From the NCBI RefSeq assembly GCF_018474005.1, contig NZ_JAHCSH010000001.1, forward strand, positions 558,001 to 622,000: a DNA stretch of 64,000 bases. The letters are read 5' to 3'. Below the pieces are notes generated by a model, which worked only from the letters and a program-made list of their open reading frames with translations, was not told the DNA's origin and did not search any database. This stretch comes from Curvibacter sp. CHRR-16 (GTDB taxonomy: Bacteria; Pseudomonadota; Gammaproteobacteria; Burkholderiales; Burkholderiaceae_C). This document shows positions 37,745-46,935 of this stretch, one piece after another. How positions within the stretch are numbered: position 1 is the stretch's first letter; each line of letters starts with the position of its first letter. A program made the position numbers and the translations under genes.

Positions 37745-38466
37745 GGTGCAGGGCTGCGTGTGGCTTGGTTGGTGCGCAGCAAGTAACCTAAACCGCGCAG
37801 CGTGACCAGTTCCACGCCCGTGGTTTGTGCTCCCCAGTCTGCCAAGCGTTTGCGCAGGCGGTAGGCCACCACCTCGATGGCTTCGCTTTGCACGCTGGGA
37901 TCGTTGGCAAACACGGTTTCGACCAGTTTTTCTTTGGCCACGGCTTGGCCGGGGCGGCTCATCAGGGCTTGCAGCATCAGCAGTTCGCGCGGTGGCAGCT
38001 CCAGTACCTGCTGGCCCAAATAGGCGGCCCCGCTGCTGTGGTCTAGGCGCAAGCGCCCAAGCACGCTTTCTTGCGCGTGGGTGGGGCTGTGGTTAGCAGG
38101 TAGCTGGGTTTGGCGGCGGTGCAGGGCGCGCAGACGGGCTTCCAGTTCGTGCAGATCAAACGGTTTGGCCAGGTAGTCGTCCGCCCCTGCGTTCAGGCCA
38201 AGCACCTTGTCACCCACCGTGCCGCGGGCGGTCAGTATCAGCACCGGAGTGCCTAAACCAGCTTTGCGCGCTTGTTGCAGCACTTGCAAACCATCTTGTC
38301 CCGGCAGGCTCAAGTCCAGTGCCACCACGTCGGGTTGCTGCGCTTGCCAAGTGGGCAGGGCTTGCAGCCCATCGCTGCACAGGCTGACGTGCATGCCGGC
38401 ACGTTCAAGGCTGCGCTGCAGGGATAGTTGCATGGCGGGATCGTCTTCAATGAGCAGCAGATGCAT
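37741..38466 (-). CDS. OmpR-family response regulator (TctD-like)
   Basis: A 241-residue regulator. Receiver domain with phosphoacceptor D51 (VVALDLSLPGQDG) and acidic pocket IEDD, and a C-terminal winged-helix domain with AKEKLVETVFAND...VYRLRKRL-like motifs. ATG 38466 is chosen because MHLLLIEDD is the typical start; the frame is open further upstream. Partner of the kinase at 36269-37744. Confidence 0.92.
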   Translation of the reverse strand: MHLLLIEDDPAMQLSLQRSLERAGMHVSLCSDGLQALPTWQAQQPDVVALDLSLPGQDGLQVLQQARKAGLGTPVLILTARGTVGDKVLGLNAGADDYLAKPFDLHELEARLRALHRRQTQLPANHSPTHAQESVLGRLRLDHSSGAAYLGQQVLELPPRELLMLQALMSRPGQAVAKEKLVETVFANDPSVQSEAIEVVAYRLRKRLADWGAQTTGVELVTLRGLGYLLRTNQATRSPAP

Positions 38467-38561
38467 GGGGTAAATACCGAGGAATTTGGACAGCCAAATG
38501 ACAGGCTGGCTTTGCATCATAGGCCGCACTAGCAATCCGTCACAAGTAAGGAGACACTGTT

Positions 38562-39524
38562 ATGCGCCGTGATGCATTCCTCAAGTCCATGTTGGCCATG
38601 GCGGCCGCTGGCACCTTGCCATTGAGCGCCCGCGCTGGCGCCAACCTCAAGATGATGATTCCAGCCAACCCCGGTGGCGGTTGGGACACCACAGGCCGCG
38701 CCTTGGGCAAAGCCCTGCTTGATGCCAAGTTGGCTGACAGCGTCCAATACGAAAACAAAGGCGGTGCGGCAGGTGTGATTGGTTTGGCCCAGTTCGTCAA
38801 CGCTAGCAAGGGCGATCCCAATGCGCTGATGATTACCGGTGCCGTGATGCTGGGTGGCATCATCACAGGCAAGCCTGTTATTTCGCTGGAAAAAGCCACA
38901 CCGATTGCCCGCATCACCAGCGAGTTCAACGTGTTTGTGGTGCCAGCCGACTCTCCCTTTAAAACCATGAAGGATGTGGTCGCCCAAATGCAAAAAGACC
39001 CTGCCAGTGTCAAGTGGGGCGGTGGCTCACGTGGCTCTACCGAGCACATTTGCGCTTGTATGTTGGCTACCAAAACCGGGGTGGATCCCAAGAAGGTGAA
39101 CTACGTGGCCTTCCGTGGCGGCGGTGAGGCGACTGCGGCTATTTTGGGTGGCAACGTCAGCGTAGGCGGCAGCGGCTACAGCGAGTTTGCCGAGTACATC
39201 ACGGCAGGCAAGATGCGCCCCATCGGTGTCACATCGGAAAAGCGCCTGCCCGATTTGCCCAATGTACCTACCCTGAAGGAGCAGGGCTTTGATGTGGTGC
39301 TGGGTAACTGGCGTGCGGTGTACGCTGCTCCGGACATCACGCCCCAGCAGCGCGATGCCTTGACTGATTTGGTGGTCAAGGCCACCAAATCCAAGTCTTG
39401 GACGGAGTCGTTAGAGAAAAACGGCTGGACTCCCTCGGTGTTGACCGGCAAAGCCTTTGCTGATTTCGTGGATAACGAGTTTTCCAGCTTGCGCGGCATC
39501 ATGCACTTGGCGGGGATGGTCTGA
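38562..39524 (+). CDS. tctC: Tripartite tricarboxylate transporter substrate-binding protein (Bug family)
   Basis: Periplasmic binding protein of 320 residues. Signal peptide MRRDAFLKSMLAMAAAGTLPLSARA, mature start with MMIPANPGGGWDTTGRALG, characteristic of the Bug/TctC family. Ligand unknown; family members bind citrate and other carboxylates. Read with tctB (overlap at base 39524) and tctA. AAGGAG precedes the ATG. Confidence 0.92.
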   Translation: MRRDAFLKSMLAMAAAGTLPLSARAGANLKMMIPANPGGGWDTTGRALGKALLDAKLADSVQYENKGGAAGVIGLAQFVNASKGDPNALMITGAVMLGGIITGKPVISLEKATPIARITSEFNVFVVPADSPFKTMKDVVAQMQKDPASVKWGGGSRGSTEHICACMLATKTGVDPKKVNYVAFRGGGEATAAILGGNVSVGGSGYSEFAEYITAGKMRPIGVTSEKRLPDLPNVPTLKEQGFDVVLGNWRAVYAAPDITPQQRDALTDLVVKATKSKSWTESLEKNGWTPSVLTGKAFADFVDNEFSSLRGIMHLAGMV

Positions 39525-40036
39525 TGGCGTTCGGGTCTATGAAGACCCGCCAGACCCTCATTGGCGTGGGGGTCTTGGCGGTTGCCCTGACTTGGGCGAT
39601 AGGGGCGTGGGACATCCCGTCTGACGCTGGGTATGGTGGTGTCGGCCCTGACTTTTTGCCGTGGCTGGTCGCCTTGGTGCTGGGCGTATGTGGCGTGCTG
39701 CTGGTGTGGCATGCCCAAACCACTGGCTTTCGCGTCATGGAAGAAGTAGAGGCCGATGCGCCACCACCGTACTGGCTGGGCTTTGCATGGATGTCTGCTG
39801 GCGTATTGCTCAACGCAGCGCTCATCACCACCATCGGCTTCATCCTGAGTTGTACCTTGGCCTTTGTGTGCGCTGCCCGTGGTATGCGCATGGCCCAAGG
39901 CGAACCAGCAGGGGGGATGCGCAGCTGGGTGGTTGATGTGGTGCTGGGCCTGCTCATCAGCGCGCCGGTGTATTGGATGTTTACGAAATTCTTGGCCATT
40001 AGCCTGCCAGGACTCACTAGCACGGGGTGGCTGTGA
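39524..40036 (+). CDS. tctB: Tripartite tricarboxylate transporter small membrane subunit
   Basis: A 170-residue membrane protein with about four hydrophobic segments. Its ATG begins on the last base of the tctC stop codon, and its own stop overlaps the tctA start. Works with TctA in the membrane. Confidence 0.9.
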   Translation: MAFGSMKTRQTLIGVGVLAVALTWAIGAWDIPSDAGYGGVGPDFLPWLVALVLGVCGVLLVWHAQTTGFRVMEEVEADAPPPYWLGFAWMSAGVLLNAALITTIGFILSCTLAFVCAARGMRMAQGEPAGGMRSWVVDVVLGLLISAPVYWMFTKFLAISLPGLTSTGWL

Positions 40037-41550
40037 TGATGGATATTTGGAACCAATTGTTCACGGGCTTTGCGCATGCCGCAACGCCCATTAACTTGCT
40101 GTGGGCGCTGTTCGGTTGCGCTTTGGGCACCGCAGTGGGGGTGCTGCCCGGTATTGGCCCGGCCACTGCCGTGGCCATGCTGCTGCCCATCACCTCCAAG
40201 GTGGACGTGACAGCATCGATGATTTTTTTCTCGGGTATTTACTACGGCGCTATGTACGGTGGCTCCACCACCTCCATTTTGCTCAACACCCCCGGCGAAA
40301 CGGCCAGCATGGTCACCGCCATGGAAGGCAACAAGATGGCCAAGAGCGGCCGCGCTGGTGCGGCCTTGGCCACGGCGGCCATTGGCTCCTTTGTGGCAGG
40401 CACCATCGCCACGGTGGTGGTAGTCATGTTTGCCCCTGTGGTGGCCGATCTGGCGGTCAAACTCGGCCCGCCCGAGTATTTCTGCCTCATGCTGCTGGCA
40501 TTCACTACGGTGAGCGCCGTGCTGGGTCAAAGCACGTTGCGCGGTCTAACAGCGCTGTTCTTGGGTTTAGCCATTGGCTTGGTGGGTATGGACCAAATAT
40601 CCGGTCAAGCACGCTATACCCTGGGCAAGCCAGAGTTGCTAGACGGTGTAGAAATCGTGCTCGTTGCGGTGGGCTTGTTTGCCGTGGCAGAGGCGCTGCA
40701 TGCGGTTTTGTTTGAGGGCAAGGTGGTGGAGAGCCAAAACACCATGAGCCGCGTGACCATGACGCGCTCGGACTGGAAGCGCTCTTGGCCCGCATGGTTG
40801 CGTGGCGCGGCCATTGGTGCGCCATTTGGCTGTATCCCCGCTGGCGGCACCGAGATTCCTACTTTCCTGAGCTACGCCACCGAGAAAAAACTGGCCAAAG
40901 GTGACAACCTGGCCGAGTTCGGCGGCAAAGGTGCCATCGAAGGCGTAGCAGGCCCCGAATCGGCCAACAATGCCACGGTGACAACCGCGCTGATCCCGCT
41001 GCTGACCTTGGGCATCCCGGTGTCCAACACCACGGCTGTGTTGCTGGGCGCATTCCAGAACTACGGTATCCAGCCCGGCCCGCAGTTGTTTGGCACCTCC
41101 TCGGCTTTGGTATGGGCACTCATTGCCTCTCTGTTCATTGGCAACGTCATGCTGCTGGTGCTCAACCTGCCGCTGGTGGGCTTGTGGGTCAAGCTGCTCA
41201 AAGTACCCAAACCCCAGCTCTATGCCGGCATCTTGATATTTGCCACCGTGGGCACTTACGGCATGCGCCAGAGCGCGTTTGACCTGTTCCTGCTCTACGC
41301 CGTGGGCCTGCTGGGTTTGCTCATGCGTCGCTACGGTTTCCCCACAGCACCCGTCATCGTGGGCATGATTTTGGGCCCCTTGGCCGAGGCCCAGTTGCGC
41401 AATGCCATTTCGCTGGGCGAGGGCAGTGCCCTGATCTTTTTGCAGCGCCCGGCATCTTTTGCGATCCTGCTCGTCGTCATGGTGGTGCTGGTGCTGCCCC
41501 GTGCCGCCAAGTGGTACCGCAACCGAACCGGTATGCAGCCACTGGCTTGA
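40036..41550 (+). CDS. tctA: Tripartite tricarboxylate transporter large membrane subunit
   Basis: A 504-residue polytopic membrane protein. [19 protein letters not shown] near the N-terminus and the repeat-like [24 protein letters not shown] are typical of TctA. Start ATG 40036 overlaps the tctB stop; a GTG at 40027 and ATG 40039 are alternatives. Converges on the Lrp-type gene with 4 bases between. Confidence 0.94.
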   Translation: MMDIWNQLFTGFAHAATPINLLWALFGCALGTAVGVLPGIGPATAVAMLLPITSKVDVTASMIFFSGIYYGAMYGGSTTSILLNTPGETASMVTAMEGNKMAKSGRAGAALATAAIGSFVAGTIATVVVVMFAPVVADLAVKLGPPEYFCLMLLAFTTVSAVLGQSTLRGLTALFLGLAIGLVGMDQISGQARYTLGKPELLDGVEIVLVAVGLFAVAEALHAVLFEGKVVESQNTMSRVTMTRSDWKRSWPAWLRGAAIGAPFGCIPAGGTEIPTFLSYATEKKLAKGDNLAEFGGKGAIEGVAGPESANNATVTTALIPLLTLGIPVSNTTAVLLGAFQNYGIQPGPQLFGTSSALVWALIASLFIGNVMLLVLNLPLVGLWVKLLKVPKPQLYAGILIFATVGTYGMRQSAFDLFLLYAVGLLGLLMRRYGFPTAPVIVGMILGPLAEAQLRNAISLGEGSALIFLQRPASFAILLVVMVVLVLPRAAKWYRNRTGMQPLA

Positions 41551-41554
41551 CCAC

Positions 41555-41980
41555 TCATGACAGGCGGTAGGTTTCGAGATGGATGCTGGTTTCGGTGCTG
41601 CTGATGCCGCGAATCAAGCGGATGCGCTCCAGCACCTTGGACAGTTCAGCCAAGTTGGTGGCGCGTAATTCAGCCAGCAAGTCCCAGCGTCCATTGGTAT
41701 CGTGCAGGGTCGCCACACCGGGTTCGCCCAGCAGGCTGGCGATCACGGCGCGGGTTTCATTGCCCTCCACGGCCACGCTCATCCAAGCATGGATTTCGTT
41801 GGGCTGGGCATCGGGACGCAAGCGCACGGTGTAGCCCACGATAGTGCCGCTGTCTTCGAGCCGTTGGATGCGGTTGGTGACAGTGCCCCGGGACACGCCC
41901 AGCTTGGTTGCCAAAGTGGCCACGCTGGTGCGTGCATCCTTGCGCAGCAGGGCAATGAGTTCTTGGTCGATCTTGTCCAT
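41555..41980 (-). CDS. Lrp/AsnC family transcriptional regulator
   Basis: A 141-residue regulator. N-terminal helix-turn-helix DARTSVATLATKLGVSRGTVTNRIQRLED and a C-terminal RAM ligand-binding domain. Starts at ATG 41980 (MDKIDQEL). Divergent from ornithine cyclodeaminase and arginase, so it is a good candidate for their arginine- or ornithine-responsive regulator; a palindrome lies between them. Confidence 0.92.
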   Translation of the reverse strand: MDKIDQELIALLRKDARTSVATLATKLGVSRGTVTNRIQRLEDSGTIVGYTVRLRPDAQPNEIHAWMSVAVEGNETRAVIASLLGEPGVATLHDTNGRWDLLAELRATNLAELSKVLERIRLIRGISSTETSIHLETYRLS

Positions 41981-42013
41981 GGCTGTCAATTTGGCAATAT
42001 GGGTTGCCGTTTT

Positions 42014-42027
42014 GTCAAATTTTTGAC
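42014..42027. promoter_or_regulatory. Palindrome between Lrp-type gene and ornithine cyclodeaminase
   Basis: GTCAAA-TT-TTTGAC, with outward AT-rich extension (TTTGTCAAATTTTTGACGAAA). Size and base composition resemble Lrp/AsnC operator sites. Located 33 bases upstream of the regulator start and 83 bases before the ocd start. Binding is inferred. Confidence 0.5.
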
Positions 42028-42110
42028 GAAAAGCAAGCAAAGTTGGCGATTCACTTTAACTTGGTGTTTGCTGACACTAGCCCTCAAGCTTGATTACTCG
42101 GGGGCAAACC

Positions 42111-43202
42111 ATGCACAACACCACCATCGTCAGCACCCAATTCCTCAGCGTTCAGGACGTCGCCGCCATCGTCGGCCGCGTCGGCATCCGCACGGTGCTC
42201 GAGCGTTTGGCCCAGCGCATCGACGACGATTACCAGCGTTGGGAGACCTTCGACAAGGTGGCGCGCGTGGCAGCCCATTCCGCCGAGGGCGTGATTGAAC
42301 TCATGCCCATTGCCGACGACACCACCTACACCTTCAAGTACGTCAACGGTCACCCCAAGAACACCAAAGACGGCCTGCCCACCGTCATGGCCTTCGGCGT
42401 GCTGGCCGACGTCGACACCGGTGCGCCCGAACTGCTGACCGAGCTGACCCTGACCACGGCACTGCGCACGGCCGCCATGTCGGCCGTGGCTGCCCGCGCG
42501 CTGGCCCGTCCCAACAGCAAAACCATGGCCCTTATCGGCAACGGTGCGCAGGGAGAGTTCCAGGCCCTGGCCTTCCACTACCTCAACGGCATTGAAGAAA
42601 TCCGCCTGTTCGACATCGACCCCGCTGCGACGAGAAAGCTCATGGACAACCTGGCCCACACCGGCCTGCGTTTCGTGGTGTGCAACAGCACGGCTGAGGC
42701 CGTGCGCGGTGCCGACATCGTGACCACCGTCACGGCCGACAAGACCAATGCCGTGATCCTGAGTGCCGACATGCTGGAACCCGGCATGCACATCAACGGC
42801 GTCGGTGGCGATTGCCCCGGCAAAACCGAAATCCACCCCGATGTGCTGCGGGCTTCAAGCTGCTTCGTGCAGTACGAACCCCAGACCCGCATCGAAGGCG
42901 ACCTGCAACACATGCCGGCCGACTTCGCTGTGACGGAACTGTGGCGCGTGCTGCGCGGCGACGCCGCAGGGCGCTCAGCAGAGAACGAAATCACCTTCTT
43001 CGACTCGGTAGGCTTTGCGCTGGAAGACTACTCGGCGCTGTGCCTGCTGCGCGACTTGTCCAAGGAGCTCGGTATGGGTCAAACGCTGGCCCTTGTGCCG
43101 AGCTTGCCCGATCCGAAGGATCTGTTTAGCCTCATTCGTCCCGCACAGGCTGTGGGACGCCGCGTGGCAACCCCAGAAACCGAGTTGGAGTTCGATGTAT
43201 GA
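42111..43202 (+). CDS. Ornithine cyclodeaminase
   Basis: Converts ornithine to proline with release of ammonia. 363 residues from ATG 42111. NAD-binding domain around MALIGNGAQGEFQALAF and typical OCD features (ADIVTTVTADKT, GMHINGVGGDCPGKTE). Coupled by ATGA to arginase, giving a two-step route arginine to ornithine to proline. Third codon positions seem more regularly G/C than in neighbours. Confidence 0.93.
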   Translation: MHNTTIVSTQFLSVQDVAAIVGRVGIRTVLERLAQRIDDDYQRWETFDKVARVAAHSAEGVIELMPIADDTTYTFKYVNGHPKNTKDGLPTVMAFGVLADVDTGAPELLTELTLTTALRTAAMSAVAARALARPNSKTMALIGNGAQGEFQALAFHYLNGIEEIRLFDIDPAATRKLMDNLAHTGLRFVVCNSTAEAVRGADIVTTVTADKTNAVILSADMLEPGMHINGVGGDCPGKTEIHPDVLRASSCFVQYEPQTRIEGDLQHMPADFAVTELWRVLRGDAAGRSAENEITFFDSVGFALEDYSALCLLRDLSKELGMGQTLALVPSLPDPKDLFSLIRPAQAVGRRVATPETELEFDV

Positions 43203-44125
43203 CCATTTCCCCTTACACCAGCATCCGCTTGATTGGCGCCCCCACCGACATAGGTGCTGGGGCTCGCGGGGCCAGTATGGGGCCTGAAGCCCTGCGCGTA
43301 GCGGGTTTGGCGCAGGCCTTGCAGCAGCACGGCCTGCAGGTGCACGATAGTGGCAACCTGAACGGCCCCGCCAACCCTTGGCAAGCACCCGAAGACGGCT
43401 ACCGCCACCTGCCCGAAGTGGTGGCGTGGAACCAAGCTGTGCACGACGCGGTGTACGCCAGTTTGCAAGACGGGCACTTCCCCATGCTGCTGGGGGGCGA
43501 CCACTGCCTGGGCATAGGCTCCATCAGCGCCGTGGCCAAGCACTGCCGCCTGCAGGGGCGCAAGCTGCGCGTGCTGTGGCTCGACGCCCATGCCGACTTC
43601 AACACCGCCGAACTCACCCCCAGCGGCAACATCCATGGCATGCCCGTGGCTTGTCTGTGCGGCTTTGGCCCGACCGAGCTGGTGCAAATGGGCGGACATG
43701 TACCTGCCATCGACACGGCCTGCGTGCGCCAGATCGGCATACGCAGTGTGGACGCGGGGGAAAAGCGTTTTGTGCACGCCCAGCAGTTGGAGGTGTTTGA
43801 CATGCGCTACATCGACGAAGTGGGCATGCGCAGCGCCATGCAGCAAGCCTTGGCCGGGCTGGATGTGGACACGCACCTGCACGTCAGCTTTGACGTGGAT
43901 TTTCTCGACCCCAGCCTCGCCCCCGGCGTAGGCACCACCGTGCCCGGCGGCCCCACTTACCGCGAAGCGCAGTTGTGCATGGAAATGATTGCCGATACCG
44001 GCCTGCTGGCCAGCTTAGATGTGGTGGAACTGAACCCCGCACTGGACGAACGCAACAAAACCGCCCAAGTGGCGGTGGATTTGATCGAGTCCCTGTTTGG
44101 TAAGAGCACGCTGATGCGGGCTTGA
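43199..44125 (+). CDS. rocF: Arginase
   Basis: Hydrolyses arginine to ornithine and urea. 308 residues of the ureohydrolase family; manganese ligands in GGDHCLGIGS, WLDAHADFNT and SFDVDFLDP. GAPTDIGAGARGASMGPEALR near the N-terminus. ATG overlaps the ocd stop. The arginase assignment over agmatinase is supported by the partner gene. Confidence 0.93.
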   Translation: MTISPYTSIRLIGAPTDIGAGARGASMGPEALRVAGLAQALQQHGLQVHDSGNLNGPANPWQAPEDGYRHLPEVVAWNQAVHDAVYASLQDGHFPMLLGGDHCLGIGSISAVAKHCRLQGRKLRVLWLDAHADFNTAELTPSGNIHGMPVACLCGFGPTELVQMGGHVPAIDTACVRQIGIRSVDAGEKRFVHAQQLEVFDMRYIDEVGMRSAMQQALAGLDVDTHLHVSFDVDFLDPSLAPGVGTTVPGGPTYREAQLCMEMIADTGLLASLDVVELNPALDERNKTAQVAVDLIESLFGKSTLMRA

Positions 44126-44267
44126 GTGGGTAGCACCGCAATCCAAGACAACTTTGGGCGTTAAGCCGCAGGATTAAGTCGATGTCATAAGCGTAAACAA
44201 CGCTGTGCTGGTAATCAGCGCATGCAATAGACTTACATGAATCATTGTCAGCAATAAAGGAAATTCA

Positions 44268-44771
44268 ATGAACATGTTTCGAAGTGCTGTGGTATCCCTT
44301 CTGCTTTGCTCGACAGCTGCAATAGCGGCACCTGCAACTGATGAATCGGTTAAAGAGTTGCTGGTTGTTATGCAAGCACAAAAACTTGTTAATGGAATAC
44401 GAGCTCAAGTTGACTCGATGATGGACAACGCCGTTAAGCAGACCCTGCAAGGGAAAGTGCCAACAGCAAAGCAACAACAGGCTATCGACAATATGAAAAA
44501 TAAAATGGTTGCGATCGTCCAAGAAGAAATTGCTTGGGAACAGCTTGAACCACTTTATTTACGCATTTACAAAGAGTCTCTAAGCGAAGAAGAGGTCATT
44601 GGAATTGTGGCGTTTTACAAAACTCCAGCTGGGCAAGCCTTTGTTGAAAAGATGCCACTCTTGACGCAAAAAACTTTGCTGGAAGTACAAAAGATATCGT
44701 CAGAGATGGGTCAAAAAATGCAAAAAGTCCAAAAACAGTTTTTGGCTGACATGCTCTCCACAAGCAAATAA
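44268..44771 (+). CDS. DUF2059 domain exported protein
   Basis: A 167-residue protein with a signal peptide (MNMFRSAVVSLLLCSTAAIAA). Helical, with the DUF2059 pattern (LYLRIYKESLSEEEVIGIVAFYKTPAGQAFVEKMPLL). Function unknown; periplasmic by its signal. AAAGGA precedes the ATG. Stands alone, with lower GC than its neighbours. Confidence 0.82.
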   Translation: MNMFRSAVVSLLLCSTAAIAAPATDESVKELLVVMQAQKLVNGIRAQVDSMMDNAVKQTLQGKVPTAKQQQAIDNMKNKMVAIVQEEIAWEQLEPLYLRIYKESLSEEEVIGIVAFYKTPAGQAFVEKMPLLTQKTLLEVQKISSEMGQKMQKVQKQFLADMLSTSK

Positions 44772-44793
44772 ATCTCTCTCTCCCTCGGTTCTT

Positions 44794-45423
44794 TCAACTC
44801 TTCAACGCCATCAACCCCGCAAACCCCACAAACACGCCGCCGGTGGCGCGGTTGAAGTTGCGCATGAAGCTGGTGCGTTGCAAAAAGCGCGAGAGCTGCT
44901 GGCCGCTGGCGGCGTAGACAAAGTACCAAGCCACTTCAATGACCGAGAACGTGGCCAGCAAGATGGCGAACTGGGGTAGTTGCGCGGCGTGGGGGTTGAT
45001 GAACTGGGGGAAGAACGCGGCGGCAAACAAGATGGCTTTGGGGTTGCTGGCGGCTACCATGACACCCCGGCGGTACTGGCTGATCAAGGTGTTGGGGCCT
45101 TTCCATTCACGGGCCACGGCAGGGGCACCGCCTTCGGTCACCGGGGCGCGCCACACCTGTATGCCTAGGTAAGCCAAGTAGGCCGCACCGGCCAGGCGCA
45201 AGGCGTCGAACACGCGGGGCCACGCTTCCAGCAGCGCACCCAAGCCAGCGGCGGACAGGCTGAGCATGATGATAAGTGCCGTCATGCACCCGGCCATGCA
45301 GGCCAGCGCGTAGCGCAGGCCGTTTTGCGCGGCGGTGGTCATGACCAGCAGCATGTTGGGGCCGGGCGTGGCAGACACCACAAAGGTCATCATCACGAAT
45401 ACCCACCAAGTTTGCATGCCCAT
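44794..45423 (-). CDS. LysE family amino-acid exporter
   Basis: A 209-residue membrane protein with about six hydrophobic segments. The N-terminal FVVSATPGPNMLLVMTTAAQNG is the LysE/RhtB signature. Substrate unknown. Downstream of an FAH-family gene on the minus strand by 10 bases, so they may be co-transcribed. Confidence 0.9.
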   Translation of the reverse strand: MGMQTWWVFVMMTFVVSATPGPNMLLVMTTAAQNGLRYALACMAGCMTALIIMLSLSAAGLGALLEAWPRVFDALRLAGAAYLAYLGIQVWRAPVTEGGAPAVAREWKGPNTLISQYRRGVMVAASNPKAILFAAAFFPQFINPHAAQLPQFAILLATFSVIEVAWYFVYAASGQQLSRFLQRTSFMRNFNRATGGVFVGFAGLMALKS

Positions 45424-45433
45424 AGCGCACTCC

Positions 45434-46618
45434 TTATTGCTGTACAGCGGTTGAATCGTCCACCAACAGACCGCGGCGCGCCAAATTGCGCATCAGGTGC
45501 GAGGTGCCAAAAGTCCACGGTGGGCAGTTGGTGCTCAGTTGCACGGTGTTTTGCAGGCTGCCCAGCTGCGGGTTGCTGATGGTGACCACATCGCCCAGCT
45601 TGTGGGTGAAGCCTTGGCCGGGTACATCGCGGTCTTCGGTTGGAGCAAACAGTGTACCCATGAACAGCATCAGTCCGTCCGGGTATTGGTGGTGCGCGCC
45701 CAGTGTTTGGGCTACCAGATCGAGCGGGTCGCGGCTGATCTCGCGCATGCTGCTGCGCCCATGGAGCACAAAGCCGTCAGGCCCCTGCACGTGCAAAGCC
45801 AACTCGGCTTGGCGCACGTCGTCCAGCGTGTAGGTCTCGTCAAACAGGCGGATGAACGGGCCGATGGCGCACGATGCGTTGTTGTCTTTGGCCTTGCCCA
45901 GCAGTAGGGCAGAGCGGCCTTCCACGTCGCGCAGGTTCACGTCGTTGCCCAGCGCAGCGCCTTGCACGCGGCCTTGGCTGTTGACGGCCAACACGATCTC
46001 GGGTTCGGGGTTGTTCCAAGTGGAAATGGGGTGCAAGCCTACCCAACTGCCGTGCCCCACGGCGGACATGGCTTGGGCTTTGGTGAACACCTCCGCATCG
46101 GGGCCAATGCCTACCTCTAGGTACTGTGACCACAGGCCTTCGCGTATCAGCGCTTCTTTGATGCGCGCCGCTTGCGCTGAACCCGCTTGCACATTGCGCA
46201 AGCTCTCGCCAATGCTGGCCGCTATGCGCTCGCGGATGGCTTGGGCGGCAGCGGCGTTGCCTGCGGCGCGCTCTTCAATGACGCGCTCCACCATGGAGCG
46301 GGCAAAGGTGACGCCGCAGGCTTTGATGGCTTGCAGGTCGCACGGGGCCAAGAGGCGCAGGCCGGGCAGTTGGCCATCCAGCAAGGCCTGCACGCTGCCC
46401 AGTATTGGTGGACTGGCAGCTTTACTGGCTTGGGCGGTCAGCCAAGCGGCGGGCTGCTCCATCTCCAGCAGGTCGCGCATGGTGGGGGCTTGGGGGCTGG
46501 TCACGTCCAGCACCTGCTGCTGGTGCACCCAGATAACGATAGGGCCGCCTGCGGCGTCGGACCAGGCACGGCCTACGAATGTGCCGCTGGCAAATGGGGG
46601 GGCTATGTCTGCTGTCAT
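45434..46618 (-). CDS. Fumarylacetoacetate hydrolase family protein
   Basis: A 394-residue member of the FAH superfamily. C-terminal domain has the conserved metal and substrate features (ISTWNNPEPEIVLAVNSQG, GNDVNLRDVEGRSALLLGKAKDN, FDETYTLDDVR, GTLFAPTEDRD). Longer than the simple FAH-fold isomerases, similar to sugar-acid pathway enzymes such as dehydratases. Exact reaction unknown. Confidence 0.85.
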   Translation of the reverse strand: MTADIAPPFASGTFVGRAWSDAAGGPIVIWVHQQQVLDVTSPQAPTMRDLLEMEQPAAWLTAQASKAASPPILGSVQALLDGQLPGLRLLAPCDLQAIKACGVTFARSMVERVIEERAAGNAAAAQAIRERIAASIGESLRNVQAGSAQAARIKEALIREGLWSQYLEVGIGPDAEVFTKAQAMSAVGHGSWVGLHPISTWNNPEPEIVLAVNSQGRVQGAALGNDVNLRDVEGRSALLLGKAKDNNASCAIGPFIRLFDETYTLDDVRQAELALHVQGPDGFVLHGRSSMREISRDPLDLVAQTLGAHHQYPDGLMLFMGTLFAPTEDRDVPGQGFTHKLGDVVTISNPQLGSLQNTVQLSTNCPPWTFGTSHLMRNLARRGLLVDDSTAVQQ

Positions 46619-46677
46619 GGCTTGTCTCCTCGTGGGTTTTTTAGGGTGGTTTCAGCAGCGGGGTGGGGTGGGCGGCG

Positions 46678-46935
46678 TCAGTAGTGTGGCGGTCTTTCTT
46701 CGTGCAGGTTGCGCACGGACTGGGGTTCGGACAGGGTTTCGTGCAAGCGCCCGCGCAGCATGGCCACCTCGCGGGTGAGCCAGTCAATTTGCTCTTGTTG
46801 GCGCGCCACGATGCTGTCCAGCTGGTCGATGGTGTGTTCGCTGTAGGCGGCTTTGATTTCCAGATCGGTCAGGCGCTCTTCCAGCGTTTGCAGGGCGGTA
46901 GCTGGGGTGTGGGTGTGTTCGGTACTGGTACTCAT
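46678..46935 (-). CDS. slyX: SlyX family protein
   Basis: An 85-residue coiled-coil protein: LEERLTDLEIKAAYSEHTIDQLDSIVARQQ (read in two parts) and a C-terminus ending RPPHY, as in SlyX. Function unknown. Start ATG 46935 overlaps the hemH stop (ATGA); the longer frame upstream lies in hemH. Confidence 0.85.
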   Translation of the reverse strand: MSTSTEHTHTPATALQTLEERLTDLEIKAAYSEHTIDQLDSIVARQQEQIDWLTREVAMLRGRLHETLSEPQSVRNLHEERPPHY

